Both the position numbers and the translations under genes were made by a program. From Harmothoe impar (lineage: Eukaryota; Annelida; Polychaeta; Phyllodocida; Polynoidae), in contig OX381718.1 in the NCBI GenBank assembly GCA_947462335.1, forward strand, positions 36,548,976 to 36,612,975: DNA of 64,000 nucleotides, written 5' to 3'. Positions within the stretch are counted from its first letter, which is position 1. Each line of letters opens with the position of its first letter. Under the pieces are notes generated by a model. The model ran no database searches and was not told where the DNA came from. It saw only the letters and a list, made by a program, of their open reading frames with translations. This document shows positions 1 through 11,052 of this stretch, in pieces.

Positions 1-5
1 GCTCA

Positions 6-37
6 CCTGTTTTCACACCCAAAAGTGTGAAAACAGG
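6..37. repeat. Short perfect hairpin at the window edge
   Basis: Two 13-base arms (6-18 and 25-37) are exact reverse complements around a 6-base loop. It is probably the end of a foldback element cut by the window start. The bases up to 399 hold no recognisable gene. Confidence 0.6.
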
Positions 38-399
38 GTGGTTCACCCCAAATGCTCTCACACCTGTATGGTGAGTAGCAGCATCCCCAAATTTACACCA
101 GTGTTAGACAACATACAAATCTACCCTTTAATACTATTTGACTTATTTTACTGTTATTTGATATTTTATTTTTTATTTTATAAACATGTGCACGATATAA
201 CAACATGCCTGAGCGATACTGGCCCTATGGGGATAGAAAGATTAAAAAATTATGATTTTTAAACGTTTTTGTTCAGATCTAGCTCATTGCATACATATAT
301 GGACCAGAAACACGAAATACATTAAAATGATATGACATGAAATGTGGCTCACTACTGGGGGAAAAAATCTGAAAAGAAAATCTGAAAAATCGGCGATAT

Positions 400-1430
400 T
401 AGGGGAGACCGGGGCAAAACGGACCCCTTAAGGGAAGATGGCATATAGCTCAGAGGTAAACCCCTGAATTGTAACATTTATTTTTTCATAACAAAGCATA
501 GAAGTATACCATCCATGAAAATAATTAATATTGTGCTAGGATCATTAATAGCATAGTGGGATAGCATAACATATTCTGACCTACGAAGGTCATGGCCTAA
601 AAGTCCCGGGGCAAAAGGGTTTTTGGGGCGGGGCAAAAGGGACCCTGGAAATTACTTAATTTTGAATTATTATCTTTTTTCATAATTTTATTGCTCCCAT
701 CTTTTAGTTATGTTATTACTCAGTTCTTTAGGTATTTCTTTGTTGTCATGCATGACCATTATCTAACATTATTCAATTTTAATTGATTTTTATGACCGGT
801 GAATATCATGCATTTCAATAAAATTTCCCCCAAATTCAGGAAAAATTCACCAAAACCCCAAAAATACCCCCCAAAAATAAAAATTGGCTTATAAGAAATA
901 ATTTTATATTCAAAGAAGCATGTCTCATCATTCTTATCATTTTTTAGGCCAAGCATGGTTATTTTTTCATGTTTTGATCATTTCTATGGGGTTTCACCAT
1001 AGGAATTATGATTGTGAGGGGGGGGGGTCCGTTTTGCCCCAGCTTCATGAAACATATGTGAAAAAATGATCTTGCCAAAATAAATAACTGTAGGGTAATA
1101 TTTTTTTCCAATGACTTTGGAAATATGTTACACAATATTTTAGCCATAAAATATTATTGTTTTAGCCATAAAACATTAACATATACCTCTTTTTTATTTC
1201 TCAGAAGCTTATAAACAGATTTTTGCAAAATTAGATCAAGATCTCTAATTTCAGTTTTTTCTTTATGGAATCCGGAATACCAGAGGTAGCATCGAATTTT
1301 TTTTAAAAAACATGTTATTTCTATCAATTATATGAGCCAATTTGACAAAAATGTGGAATTTATAGCTGAGAATTGAGTTAGGGGTCGGGTCCGTTTTGCC
1401 CCGGGGTCCGTTTTGCCCCGGTCTCCCCTA
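400..1430. mobile_element. Non-autonomous TIR DNA transposon, TA-flanked
   Basis: The ends at 400-427 and 1403-1430 are perfect 28-base inverted repeats, starting TAGGGGAGACCGGGGC on each strand. The outermost TA on both sides fits a TA target duplication, as in Tc1/mariner-type elements. The motif GGGGCAAAA or its complement recurs inside (near 610, 634, 1031 and 1390). The interior is AT-rich and has no transposase frame, so the copy must depend on an enzyme made elsewhere. The superfamily is inferred only from the TA target. Confidence 0.8.
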
Positions 1431-1756
1431 CCACATGCGCGATATTGCCCACATTTACCTATATATCCCCTAAATTCGACATGGTGACATGACCATTTCT
1501 TAAAATCGACATGGCGTCATGGCCATATCTTAAAATCGACATGGGGCTTAGTGACATTAAGAAAAATCCCTCATTTGGAGTAGGCTACAGAAAAGGTTAC
1601 CCAACTACTGGAAGGAGGGCCAGATCCGCCGGCTAATCCGCCCCTGGCGCCAATGCACAGCAAATTAGCATGTGTATAACGCCGCGAAAAAATGAGTCAG
1701 GGACAAATTCCAATTAGGTTAGGGTATGCCTAGCATTTCCAAGGGCCTCAGCTTCA

Positions 1757-1900
1757 GGTGCCATACTCTTGTTCCCAAATCCTTCCGAAGGAAGGCTCTG
1801 GGGGCAGCCAAATGACCTTGAACTTGGGATTTTGCTGGGTCTGGGCAACCCCTGCTGGTAGGCTGGAACCAGTGAACAGGAACAGGAAATGGAACCAGAA
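1757..1900. repeat. Inverted-repeat copy, left of the LINE fragment
   Basis: About 140 bases here are present in inverted orientation at 3601-3741; shared blocks include GAAATGGAACCAGAA and TTCCGAAGGAAGG. The pair brackets the LINE fragment. It may be the terminal repeat of a transposon that the LINE entered, or two independent insertions in opposite orientation. Confidence 0.7.
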
Positions 1901-1949
1901 TGTATGATGGTAGTTTTAGGTAGGGCCTAGTTTTACCATCAGCGAGTTC

Positions 1950-3595
1950 AATTCGAAGGTCGCACCTACCAGAAATGTAACGCAGAATTATTTAAAAGAT
2001 GTATTCAGAATGCTGATTGGGGTCCCTATGATGACTGTGTAAATGTCCGTTTAAGATGGGACTTTATTTTAAAATTGTTAACCAATGAGCTTGATAAAAT
2101 GTGTCCCGTGAGGAAATTCAAGGTGAATAAAGCTAGGTCGCCATGGGTAACCGACCACCATTTAGAAATGATCCATGACAAAGACTCAGCTCTGACCAAA
2201 GCTAAACGCACAAAAAAAGGGAGGATTGGGATATTGCTAAACACCTCAGAAACGCCACAATTAAAGCATTAAAGAAAGCCAAATCTAAATTCATTCGGGA
2301 TACATTAGAAGAAAAAAAAATGACAGCAAAAAATTCTGGAAAATAATCAACAGTCTACTAAGGGGTGAAAAAACAAATGTAAATCTGAATTTAAGGGATA
2401 AAACCAAGGATATTCCAATCTCATGTATAGATACACCTGATTTCATAAACAATTACTTTATCAATATTGGTCCGAATTTGGCGAGGGATTATAATGAGGT
2501 CTGGTCTTACGATGGTGAGTCGCTACCCATGGGCATTGGTGACATTACAACAGACTTAGAGGAGGTGTCAGCATTGATCAAGGGCATTGATACTGGCAAA
2601 TCCTCCAGCATTGATGGCGTCTCCTCAAGGGCATTGAAGGATTGTCTGTTGGCTATCCCTTACATTGTGGTAAATTTGTTCAATTGCTCGTTGAGCGAAG
2701 CCTCTGTTCCATAGCCTTGGAAGTTGGGTACAGTAATACCTCTTCAAAAAGAGGGTGATAAAACCGATGTAGCGAATCTCAGACCAGTAACCCTGTTGCC
2801 TGTTATAGGAAAACTGCTAGAAAAGGCAGTTAATAAGAAACTTATGGCATATCTGGAGTCGAATGACTTATTAGATAAAAACCAAGGTGGTTTCAGGCAG
2901 GGGCACTCCACTATAGAGACAGTAGCGTATTTCACAGATACAATATATAGAGGGTTAAATAATAGGAACTATACACTATCTACACTAATTGACCTGAAAA
3001 AGGCTTTTGATACCGTTAATCACCTGATATTAATAGAAAAGTTATGAAAATTAGGGGTGGGTGGAAATTTGCTAAATTGGATATCTGACTATCTTAGCCA
3101 TAGAAAACAAAGAACACACGCTAAGGCCAAAAAAAAGAAGGTGTGTTTCAGGTTACATGGTCTGAAAATCTAGGGTAGGTAGGTCGGATTTTTTTTTTTT
3201 TTATATATATATATTTTTTTACTTTGTCATGAAAAGTACCTAGAAATTGACTCGCGAACTTTAATGCCGACTCGCCGACGACCGCCTCGACTCCTGAATT
3301 ATCAGAACAACTCTTAAATTGCCCTAAAATGACCTAAAGTATAAATATTTTTTCAAAATTGGATAAAAATTTCTAGGGTCGGCCCTGTTTTCCTAGGTAG
3401 GGTCGGGTAACCTGAAACACACCTTTTTTTTTTGGCCTAATTGGAAAAATTCACAGGAGGGTAATGTTCTATGTGGAGTGCCCCAGGGCAGTATATTGGG
3501 CCCTACCCTATTTTTGGTGTATATCAACGGCCTAAAAAATGTGCTAAAAAATTGCGGTTCATATTTATATGCTGATGATACTGTGGTGACTTTTC
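1950..3595 (+). mobile_element. Degenerate non-LTR retrotransposon (LINE) fragment with reverse transcriptase
   Basis: Forward-strand reading shows part of a LINE ORF2. A linker region is followed by reverse transcriptase blocks: LRPVTLLPVIGKLLEKA, NQGGFRQGHST, LIDLKKAFDTVNH, then [18 protein letters not shown] and the catalytic YADD box near 3571. The style suggests the CR1/Jockey assemblage. There is no endonuclease domain and no 3' end. In-frame stops occur near 2713 and 3045, a frameshift lies near 2220, and a MITE splits the domain at 3122-3439. The match stops right after YADDTVV, where an inverted repeat begins. It cannot encode an active enzyme. The clade is inferred. Confidence 0.85.
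3122..3439. mobile_element. MITE inserted in the LINE reverse transcriptase
   Basis: The ends are inverted repeats of about 35 bases (both begin near AGGCCAAAAAAAA and continue GGTGTGTTTCAGGTTAC), with a TA at both borders. Removing the block rejoins the reverse transcriptase reading across the gap, so the insertion is younger than the LINE. The interior has no coding capacity. Confidence 0.8.
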
Positions 3596-3600
3596 AGCCT

Positions 3601-3741
3601 TTCTGGTTCCATTTCCTGTTCCTGTTCGCTGGTTCTAAGCTACCAGGAGGGGTTGCCCAGACCCAGCAAAATCCCAACATTTGGCAGTTACCAGAGCCTT
3701 CCTTCGGAAGGATTTGGGAACGAGAGTATAGGTGCCAGTGT
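3601..3741. repeat. Inverted-repeat copy, right of the LINE fragment
   Basis: Reverse complement of the block at 1757-1900, beginning TTCTGGTTCCATTTCC. It starts a few bases after the YADD box of the LINE fragment. An apparent open frame across it is a by-product and not a gene. Confidence 0.7.
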
Positions 3742-4079
3742 TCTGGTTTGAGGTGGGGCTGTGGCGGGAACCGGGAACAGCAGTATGGCATGTGGCGCCC
3801 CCTGGCGAGAGGAAGATACAACATTTCTCATAACCTCGCGTAAAATTTGCTTTGGATTTCAACGTTTAAAATAAATAATTATGTTTCTATAAATATCCAT
3901 TAATAATAAGGATAATAAACCTAGAACTTCAACGAAGTTTGATAATATGTAATGACATGTTTTGTATTTTTGTTGGCTTTTTTTTTATGAGAGGCAAGCA
4001 ACTTGACAAGAGCGTTCGGCACGTCTGCACTTTTCCCACAGTTTTTGTTTGCATTTTTCACTTCACAGCCAGCCACAGA

Positions 4080-7000
4080 ATGGAAGTTGATTCTAGCTTT
4101 CAGCTTGATACTCTCATCAAGAGTGTGCAAGATCTACAGCAGCAGCGGTCCGCCCTAGAGAAAAACCTTCAAACACTTAGGCTGAGAAAACGATCTTTGG
4201 AAGACAGGTTGGATACCATTTCGGCTCGACATGGCCAAGTCAGGGATATCAACACAAAAATGACAGAAACTCTAAAGGTTGCACAGCACAAGGTAGCTCA
4301 AACGCATGGACAAATGACATTACTCGAAGCAACCTACAAAGAGAACAAGGCATTTGTGAAGGAAATGAACGAGAAAATTGAAGAGGAACGCAAGAGTCAA
4401 CTGAATGAAACTTTCGACGTAAGGCCTAAGGGAATGTTCATTATAATTTATCTAGGCCTAGGTCTACTTTTTTTTTTAATACGGTTTTATTTGGTCCTGG
4501 TTTACAGTTCACAAGAATAATGTGTTCAGCCACTAATAAACCAGTCAGGACAGTGGAGTAATCTGCCTGCAACATTTCATATGATTTCATTCTCAATTCA
4601 ATACTCAGACTCAGCTTTCTTTCGATACCAAACATGCCTATATAGGGTGCGGCTTATACGAGAGTTTTTATTAGTATACTACAGTACCAAAATCGCAATA
4701 TTCAGACCCCCTCTGCGGCTTATATAATTTGTCAAAGTTAGGGGTGCGGCTTATACGCGAGTTAGGCTTATACGCGAGAATTTAAGGTAGGCTAGGGCTT
4801 TCTAATCCTATACTGCATTAGGATGTAGGATAGATAGTTTTCTCAAAATTAATTGTCAAAGATGGATCCGTTTTCATATCTGCGGAATCACCCCGACCGG
4901 TCGGCCCTAAGATATGTTATCAGTACTCCATCTACAGATTTTTATCCACGAGGAAACTTGAACAAAACTCAATTTATTCATATACAACTAGGCTAGGGCT
5001 TTCTAATCCTATACTGCATTAGGATGTAGGATAGATAGTTTTCTCAAAATTAATTGTCAAAGATGGATCCGTTTTCATATCTGCAGTCATATATCATCAG
5101 TGCCCCATCCCCAAATTTTAATCGGATTAGAATTTTGAATAAAACTCGATTTATTCATATAAAACTAGGCCAGGGCTTTCTAATGCTATACAGCATTAGT
5201 ATTTGGGATATGTAGTTCTCTCAGAATTAATTCTCAAAGTGGATCCATTTTCATATCTGCTGAGTGGTGTGTGCAGCCAACCATGACCCAAACCATGGAG
5301 GCCACCATGACACCTAATTTGCATAACACCCGCGGCAAGCATCCTGGGTGCTCTCTCCCGTGTCCTATCTCCCCCTCCATGTCTCTGATACAAGTATGGT
5401 TTATGATGATGGTGGGGGGGGGGGGGGTCAAACTTCACCCCCCCCCCCTCCCCGTATAATGACCACTCCCTGAGTTAATTGCACCCGCAGGAGTGCACTC
5501 AAACTTGCAGGGAGCGGCCAAAACTCTCAATTGAATGGAGTGTTTTGGCCGCTCCCTGCAATGCCAATGATTCCACCCTAGAACTTTAAAGTGTAATTAA
5601 TAGGACTAGTGGGAGGGTGCACATGCATTCTCTCGGCCCAACCCCTCGAGCGGTAAAAATTATTTTGCCCCTGCCCTCCCCCTGCCCTCCCCCGTGCCCA
5701 TTTCCTGTGTTACCAAATCACCATTGCCTTTATTCTATCCAGATCTGAGACTAAAGCCAAATAATGAAATATGAAGGCAGCTTCTTATTTTTGGGAAATA
5801 CAAGATATCCCATGCTCAAGCACTGATAGGCCGTATAAAAAGTTGTTTTTCCTTCATAAAATGGCTCCAACTTAGAAAATAAACACAAATGCCAGTAACT
5901 ACATTGTCATTGATGCAACTCAGATGTACTACACTCTATCCATACTTGAGACTGAAGCCAAATATGAAGTCATAGCCTAGGCTATCTGAATCAGGCTATT
6001 ACTATATAGTATTTTAGATCTATTAGGTCTAAGCATCTTTTGAAAATACCCGGTATGATATAAGAGATCGTCCATGTATAACCCTGAATTGGTACCGAAC
6101 TATAAAAGCATATTTTGCCAATCAATTTAGACCATGACGAGGGCCAGTGGGTAGGCCCACCGGTCTCCTGTTCATGCGCCACTGCATTTCTTCTATCCAG
6201 GAATTACAGGCCCGTAACTAGGGGGGGCTCGTCGGTTCGAACGAACCCCCCCCCCCCCCCCCCCCCACAGCCCTGATGGTCCAAAAAAGTTCCACCCTAG
6301 CTGGCTTGAAAGTGGAGATAATTAGCTACATGCCACTTTTCACGGCTTGTAAATCGGACAATTATTAAGGGCTAGAGAGTAAACCATGAAAGCATGGTCT
6401 ATTTTGTTATCTGGCTCATTTGAATTATAATTTTGAATACAAATCAAGTCATCATTTGCATATTTTTTAATGAAAATCCAGTAAGTTCCACCATTGAATT
6501 TACCTAGTTCCACCTTATCAGTTATAGTTCCACCTTATCAGGCTAGTTACGGGCCTGGGAATGTTATCCATCCTAACTGCATTTACATACAAATGTACAT
6601 TTGATTCGTAGATCTACATGTTCTGTTTTCCAGTTCGAGAAAAAGCTGGGAGAAATAGCCAAAAAGCTGAAGGAGGCCCGAGATTTCTACTCTCCACAAA
6701 ATCTTGAAAACGAAATCACAAAAATTAGCATAAGGACGGATCAACTGCTGCAAGAAACAGCCACCACAGACGAGGAGACAATGCGCCTTCAACTCCAACT
6801 ACAAGACACAGGTGTGCAAAATTTTGAAAATGCATCTCCAAAAAGTTAAACTTCCAATATTGCAACAATACAAATTCAATTGAAATAAGGAAGTGGTGAT
6901 TTGTTAACAACAGGGGAGGGGGTGGATTTGGGGGTGGGGGCAGAACAATTTCGGCTCTTTTTAACGAAAATGCATACTGTAGTTAAGGGTTAATGTATTA

Positions 7001-8688
7001 GATAATGCATGACTATGTGAAAACGGACATATATATGCTTCCAAATATTACTGTATAATGAATTGGTAATTAACATACAACGTCTCATATGTTCTTTATC
7101 TGGTACCACAAGGATGAATGTATTGAGGTCGGTGTTGTAACAAATTCTTGATAGCTGCATTTATTTGTAGGCTGGTAATTCAGAACACCAAAAGGTTTAA
7201 GGACTCTCAGCACCCAAATGGCAGTAAAACAGTTTGGAGGGTTTAATTCCAAGTAAATGTGCTGAACCTGTACATATGATACATCATTTAACCGTCTGTA
7301 AAACCTCTATCAAATTCCTTCCATTTTTTGAGATTTTTGTCACTGTAGAATGTGGATGGAACAAAAATGTTCCATTTTCAGCCTTTTTTTTCCCAACATC
7401 ATTATGGGATGGAAATTGGACAAAATTCTTGGATTTCTTAATTTATAATTAAAATTGATGTCAATACCTGGGGTACTTTTTTTTCTTTTCTTGATATTCC
7501 AATTCTTAAGGTCTACAGAGCCCTTCAAATTTGTATAGTTAGCTGAAAAGTGGGCAATAATAGGGGTAAATAGCCATTTTTACCATTTTTTAGTAACTAT
7601 GCAACTTTGAAGGGCTCTTTAGACCTTAGTAATTGGAATATCAAGAAAAGAAAAAAAAGGACCCCAGGTATTGACATCAATATCAGTTTCAAATTGTTAA
7701 ACCTTAGTATTGTAAGGGCAGTGGTTACCGAACCGACCCAGTAACGTACGGCGCTGTTAGATTGTCAGACGGGGAAGTAGCTCAGTGGTAGAGCACTTGG
7801 CTCCGGAGTCAGGGGGTCGTGGGTTCGAGTCCCGCTTTCTCCAGACGATTTTTCCGCGACCGTTACACTGGTGGAGAAAGCGAGCGCACTCGCTGGTACG
7901 GTTGACTTAGACGGTTGGAGCATCCCAACTTGCTGGGGATTGGCCACCTGCTGGCGGTTGGTAGTTTGAGGAGCAGGTAGTGAAGAGTTGGTTCCCAGTA
8001 CGGGCAGTTGGAGTTCAGCATGGAGTCAAGTCAACAAATTGGCTGGATCGGTTCGGCACTGTGAGCTTCTATCATTGGCTGCTACGGGGCATGATAGAGG
8101 CTGGGGGAGCTGTGTAAGGGCAGTGGTTACCGAACCGACCCAGTAACGTACGGCGCTGTTAGATTGTCAGACGGGGAAGTAGCTCAGTGGTAGAGCACTT
8201 GGCTCCGGAGTTAGGGGGTCGTGGGTTCGAGTCCCGCTTTCTCCAGACGCTTTTTCCGCGACCGTTACAGTATTATGTCCAATTTCCATCCCATAATGCT
8301 GTTGAAAAGAAAAGAAGATAAAAAGGAACGTTTTTGTTCCATTCACATTCCAGAGTGACAAAAAATTTCAAATGATGGAAGGAATTTGATAAAGATATTA
8401 TAGACGGTTAAAATGATGTATCATATGTACAGGTTTAACTCATTTACTTGGAATTAAACCATCTAAACTGTTTTAGTGCAATATGGGTGCTGAGAGTCCT
8501 TAAATTCAATACCATTGTTTGTGTGTGACACAGAGCCGGGGGAGCAGCTCGAGGTGGCGGCGGGGGAGCAGAGAGCCGCCCTGCAGGTGTTTGGGGCCGA
8601 GCTGCAGGTGCTGACCTCTGTCGGCGACAGCTGCAACCAGCGCCACCAGGACCTCGTGCAGCAACTGCAGCAAGTCACTCAGTCATGA
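4080..8688 (+). CDS. SYCE1: SYCE1-like synaptonemal complex central element protein
   Basis: Three coding exons: 4080-4418, 6634-6811 and 8534-8688, with GT-AG borders and matching phases (0, then 1), give about 223 residues. A good acceptor ends at 4068, so the ATG lies 12 bases into an exon and a 5' UTR exon probably sits upstream. The protein is a nearly continuous coiled coil. It resembles vertebrate SYCE1 as I recall it: a helix ending in EKIEEERKSQ, then FEKKLGEIAKKL with RDFYSPQNLENEI, where the mammalian protein has an FEEQL...WDFHMPERLAREI pattern, and a C-terminal RHQDLVQQLQQ stretch. In vertebrates SYCE1 joins the central element that bridges homologous chromosomes in meiotic prophase. 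The human protein is longer (about 350 residues) at both ends. Assignment is by motif, not by search. Confidence 0.72.
4639..4786. repeat. Degenerate copy of the ACCGTAAATTC MITE family
   Basis: Contains the family's typical GTGCGGCTTATACGCGAG blocks around an AT-rich core, but the terminal ACCGTAAATTC is lost. It lies in intron 1 of the SYCE1-like gene. Better copies are at 14112-14408 and 42019-42247. Confidence 0.6.
4791..5262. repeat. Three tandem copies of a ~190-bp unit
   Basis: The block starting GGCTAGGGCTTTCTAATCC and running through GGATAGATAGTT and GATGGATCCGTTTTCATATC occurs at about 4791, 4990 and 5168. The third copy is the most diverged. It lies in intron 1 of the SYCE1-like gene and has no coding potential. 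Confidence 0.8.
5505..5561. repeat. 20-bp perfect inverted repeat
   Basis: Arms at 5505-5524 and 5542-5561 are perfect complements (TTGCAGGGAGCGGCCAAAAC) around a 17-base spacer. It is probably the core of a small foldback element. Long G and C runs at 5417-5450 lie close by. Confidence 0.75.
6207..6557. mobile_element. MITE with CAGGCCCGTAACTAG ends
   Basis: Inverted termini CAGGCCCGTAACTAG (6207-6221) and its complement (6543-6557) enclose 350 bp without coding capacity, including a long C run at 6246-6266. CAGG-type ends recall hAT-like elements. GGAAT-like bases on both sides could be a decayed target duplication. Located in intron 1 of the SYCE1-like gene. Confidence 0.65.
7712..7866 (+). 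repeat. 155-bp tRNA-containing repeat unit, copy 1
   Basis: Begins GTAAGGGCAGTGG and ends GCGACCGTTAC, so its tips are roughly inverted. It contains a tRNA-like segment flanked by constant sequence. It is almost identical to 8114-8268, including bases well outside the tRNA part, so the whole unit was copied. Confidence 0.85.
7771..7842 (+). tRNA. tRNA-like sequence (CCG at the anticodon position), copy 1
   Basis: It has an acceptor-like pair GGGGAAG/TTTCTCC with wobbles, a good A box (TAGCTCAGTGGTAGAGCA) and a good B box (GGGTTCGAGTCCC). The anticodon arm reads CTCCGGA, giving CCG (Arg), but pairs imperfectly. A functional tRNA-Arg is possible. More likely this is the head of a tRNA-derived repeat, since an identical flanking context recurs about 400 bp away. 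Confidence 0.45.
8114..8268 (+). repeat. 155-bp tRNA-containing repeat unit, copy 2
   Basis: Second copy of the unit at 7712-7866 in the same orientation, 247 bp further on, with only a few differences. The spacer between the copies is unrelated to the unit. Confidence 0.85.
8173..8244 (+). tRNA. tRNA-like sequence, copy 2
   Basis: Same A and B boxes and CCG anticodon position as copy 1. One difference, GAGTTAGG in place of GAGTCAGG, further weakens the anticodon stem, which argues against a working tRNA. Confidence 0.4.
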
Positions 8689-9105
8689 ACAGCACAGCTT
8701 GATACATCCGGCTTACTTTGAAAGAAAAATGTTGTTTGAAACCCAATGAGTGTTGTAAATTATCATTGTATAGTATGGGGAGTTTCAAACAAAGTTTTGT
8801 ACATAATCTTAATTTTATTTGAGTACATTCCATGCACATGTATAATGTTAAAAGCAGAAACATACTAGTTGTCAATGGAAGTTTGGTTTAAGGAAATTCA
8901 AAAGAATAATCACTTTCGATATTGTATATATAGAAATAATGTGTGTTTTAATAAGTAGAATAATAGAAGTTGGGGATTAATCTCGGGGATTTATTATATG
9001 AGTAAGGTAAGAGAAGATATGGTAATACTAGTTATTCAGATAAATTAAACTGTAATTACATATAGCGCCAAAACACTGAATGTTGATTCGTAATTTATAA
9101 GTGTG

Positions 9106-9111
9106 AATAAA
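9106..9111 (+). promoter_or_regulatory. Candidate poly(A) signal of the SYCE1-like gene
   Basis: AATAAA lies 418 bp after the stop codon of the SYCE1-like gene, in AT-rich sequence with T-rich stretches downstream. It is the first canonical hexamer I see after the stop. Confidence 0.45.
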
Positions 9112-10827
9112 GTTAATTCTGATAACAAAAAAGCATGATTTTGGACGTCTCATACAATTATAAATATCTTCCGAGATGTCCCAATACATACACTGAAATA
9201 TGTACCACAGCTTGAATATTGACAACTACAGAGAGGTGTAGATAGTGTTTCCATTGAGATCAGTTTGAATGTAAAGGCCACATTAGGGAGTGGGCATCTA
9301 TTAACGGGGGCGGGGGGCGAACGATTTTGGTGTGGAGAAGTTGACTAGGGCATAAACAATATTAGGGCCTTTGGCTTTTGAGGAGCATGACGTAAACATT
9401 GATTGTCACAATGTGTTCAAGCCCCATGGCTACAACTTCAACGAAAATCAAAAGCCTAGAACATCCAACTGCAGGATCGGTCCAAACTCAGTGTGCCTTA
9501 ATATACCAGGGTTTCTGCTTGTGAAGTACTAAACTAAACCGTAATCAGACTCAATATGCGGCTTATAGAATTTCCTCTAACTGGGTCCCACTCCCATGAA
9601 AAATGTGCTATTTTGTTAATATTCCTCCCATGATAAGGGTACCAGATTTGAGGTGATGTTCACACATAGTTATTATAGAAAGTATAGGGAGTGGCTCCCG
9701 CGAACTGGGTGCGGCTTCTACGCAAGATTTATGGGGGGGGGGGGCATATTCAGCCCCCACCCCCATCTCCTACGCCACTTCCCAGCTAGCACCTTATATA
9801 AAAAAGTATGTCTTTTACTGGTCATATTCACGTTGATACGTAAAAATGACCCCATAATTACATCTTGAGGGAGTAAATCAATTCACATAGTAGTTTGACA
9901 GGAAACTTACATATTATTTACATCTAAATGGCAATGTGAAAAAGACATTAGTCGTTTGATATCATCCACACGTTTGAATGTGGTCACTATTTGACATAAA
10001 GAGTGGTAAAATGTTGATCAGAATATTACATCTTTTTTTGGAGAAACTATACACGTAAAACATTGGTGTCAAATTCATGACTTAAGGTGCATGCTAAAAT
10101 GATATGATAGATTTGACATCAATATTACGTATACTTTATACATGTGGTGCATCCTTATCTGGTCAGATTATGACGTCTATAACATATCTGTACTTTACCT
10201 TTCAAGTGGTTCACTCTTTTAACACAAAATGTCTCCCTTAACCAATATCGATAGAATCCAATCTACATTGGCAAAACTTTGCACTGAAAATTCCGGGGGT
10301 TAGTCAATGCTAATATATCTTAGTCAAAACCACTAACTTATCAGCATTATTAAATGAAACTAAGATTTTGCTAAACTATGACTAACTTTTTACTAACCAT
10401 CTACCCACAGGAACTCCCCACCAGGTGACAGCACAAGCAAATCATGAGATTTATCTATGTGATAAGATTGGTATTGCACTTGTTATCATGCTTAGAGGTA
10501 ACCTTTTCTAATATTGAATATGATATGGGGTGTAATTAAATGTATGTATATATCTACTTAGCCAGATTTTAAAAAACAACTGATCAACCTATTCCAATGA
10601 GGTTTTCTGAATGGAACACCTTTATTGTGTTTTTGATAAATGCATATATCAAAGACAGACTCAAGTCTCTATATGGCCACTTCTACAGGACAATAATTGT
10701 TATGTAGACAAACTGGCTTCAATGGATGGAGTTACCATTGCACAGGTAGCTCATGCTGTGGTTGTTGAATATTAACCAGGGCCATGCCACTGACTGGTAA
10801 TAGATGTACTAATCACTAATGGATGAC

Positions 10828-11052
10828 TACTGTAAATTCCTGTGTGTAACCTGTGGGTTATACTAGAACAAACCTCTAGTGCAGGTTACACAATATTCTC
10901 AGGTCTATGGGAGGGTAATACAAAGGTTTTTCGAAGTATAGTACAGTACTAAATTCATAATTTTCAAGCCCTAGGTAGAGGTAATAGGATTCTCTCAAAG
11001 TCGGGGTGTGGGTTATATGTGCGATGCGGCTATACACAGGAATTTATGGTAG
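10828..11052. mobile_element. ACCGTAAATTC-family MITE copy
   Basis: Starts TACTGTAAATTCC and ends GGAATTTATGGTA, with GTTATAC-type blocks inside. This is a decayed form of the family ends seen cleanly at 14112-14408. Confidence 0.6.

Larger units (their letters stand above)
7197..8503. mobile_element. TTAA-flanked transposon with ~250-bp inverted ends and nested inserts
   Basis: The left arm (about 7197-7440) and right arm (about 8275-8503) are diverged inverted copies; both start TTAAGGACTCTCAGCACCC. The TTAA at each border fits a piggyBac-like target site. Inside are a second foldback (about 7485-7530 against 7610-7660, containing AATTGGAATATCAAG-type blocks) and two copies of a 155-bp tRNA-like unit. 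No transposase frame remains. The element fills much of intron 2 of the SYCE1-like gene. Confidence 0.75.

Noticed and set aside
7771..8244. CRISPR-like or functional tRNA pair
   Set aside because: Two copies with a long unrelated spacer are not a CRISPR array, and the imperfect anticodon arm plus copied flanks favour a mobile tRNA-derived repeat over two tRNA genes.
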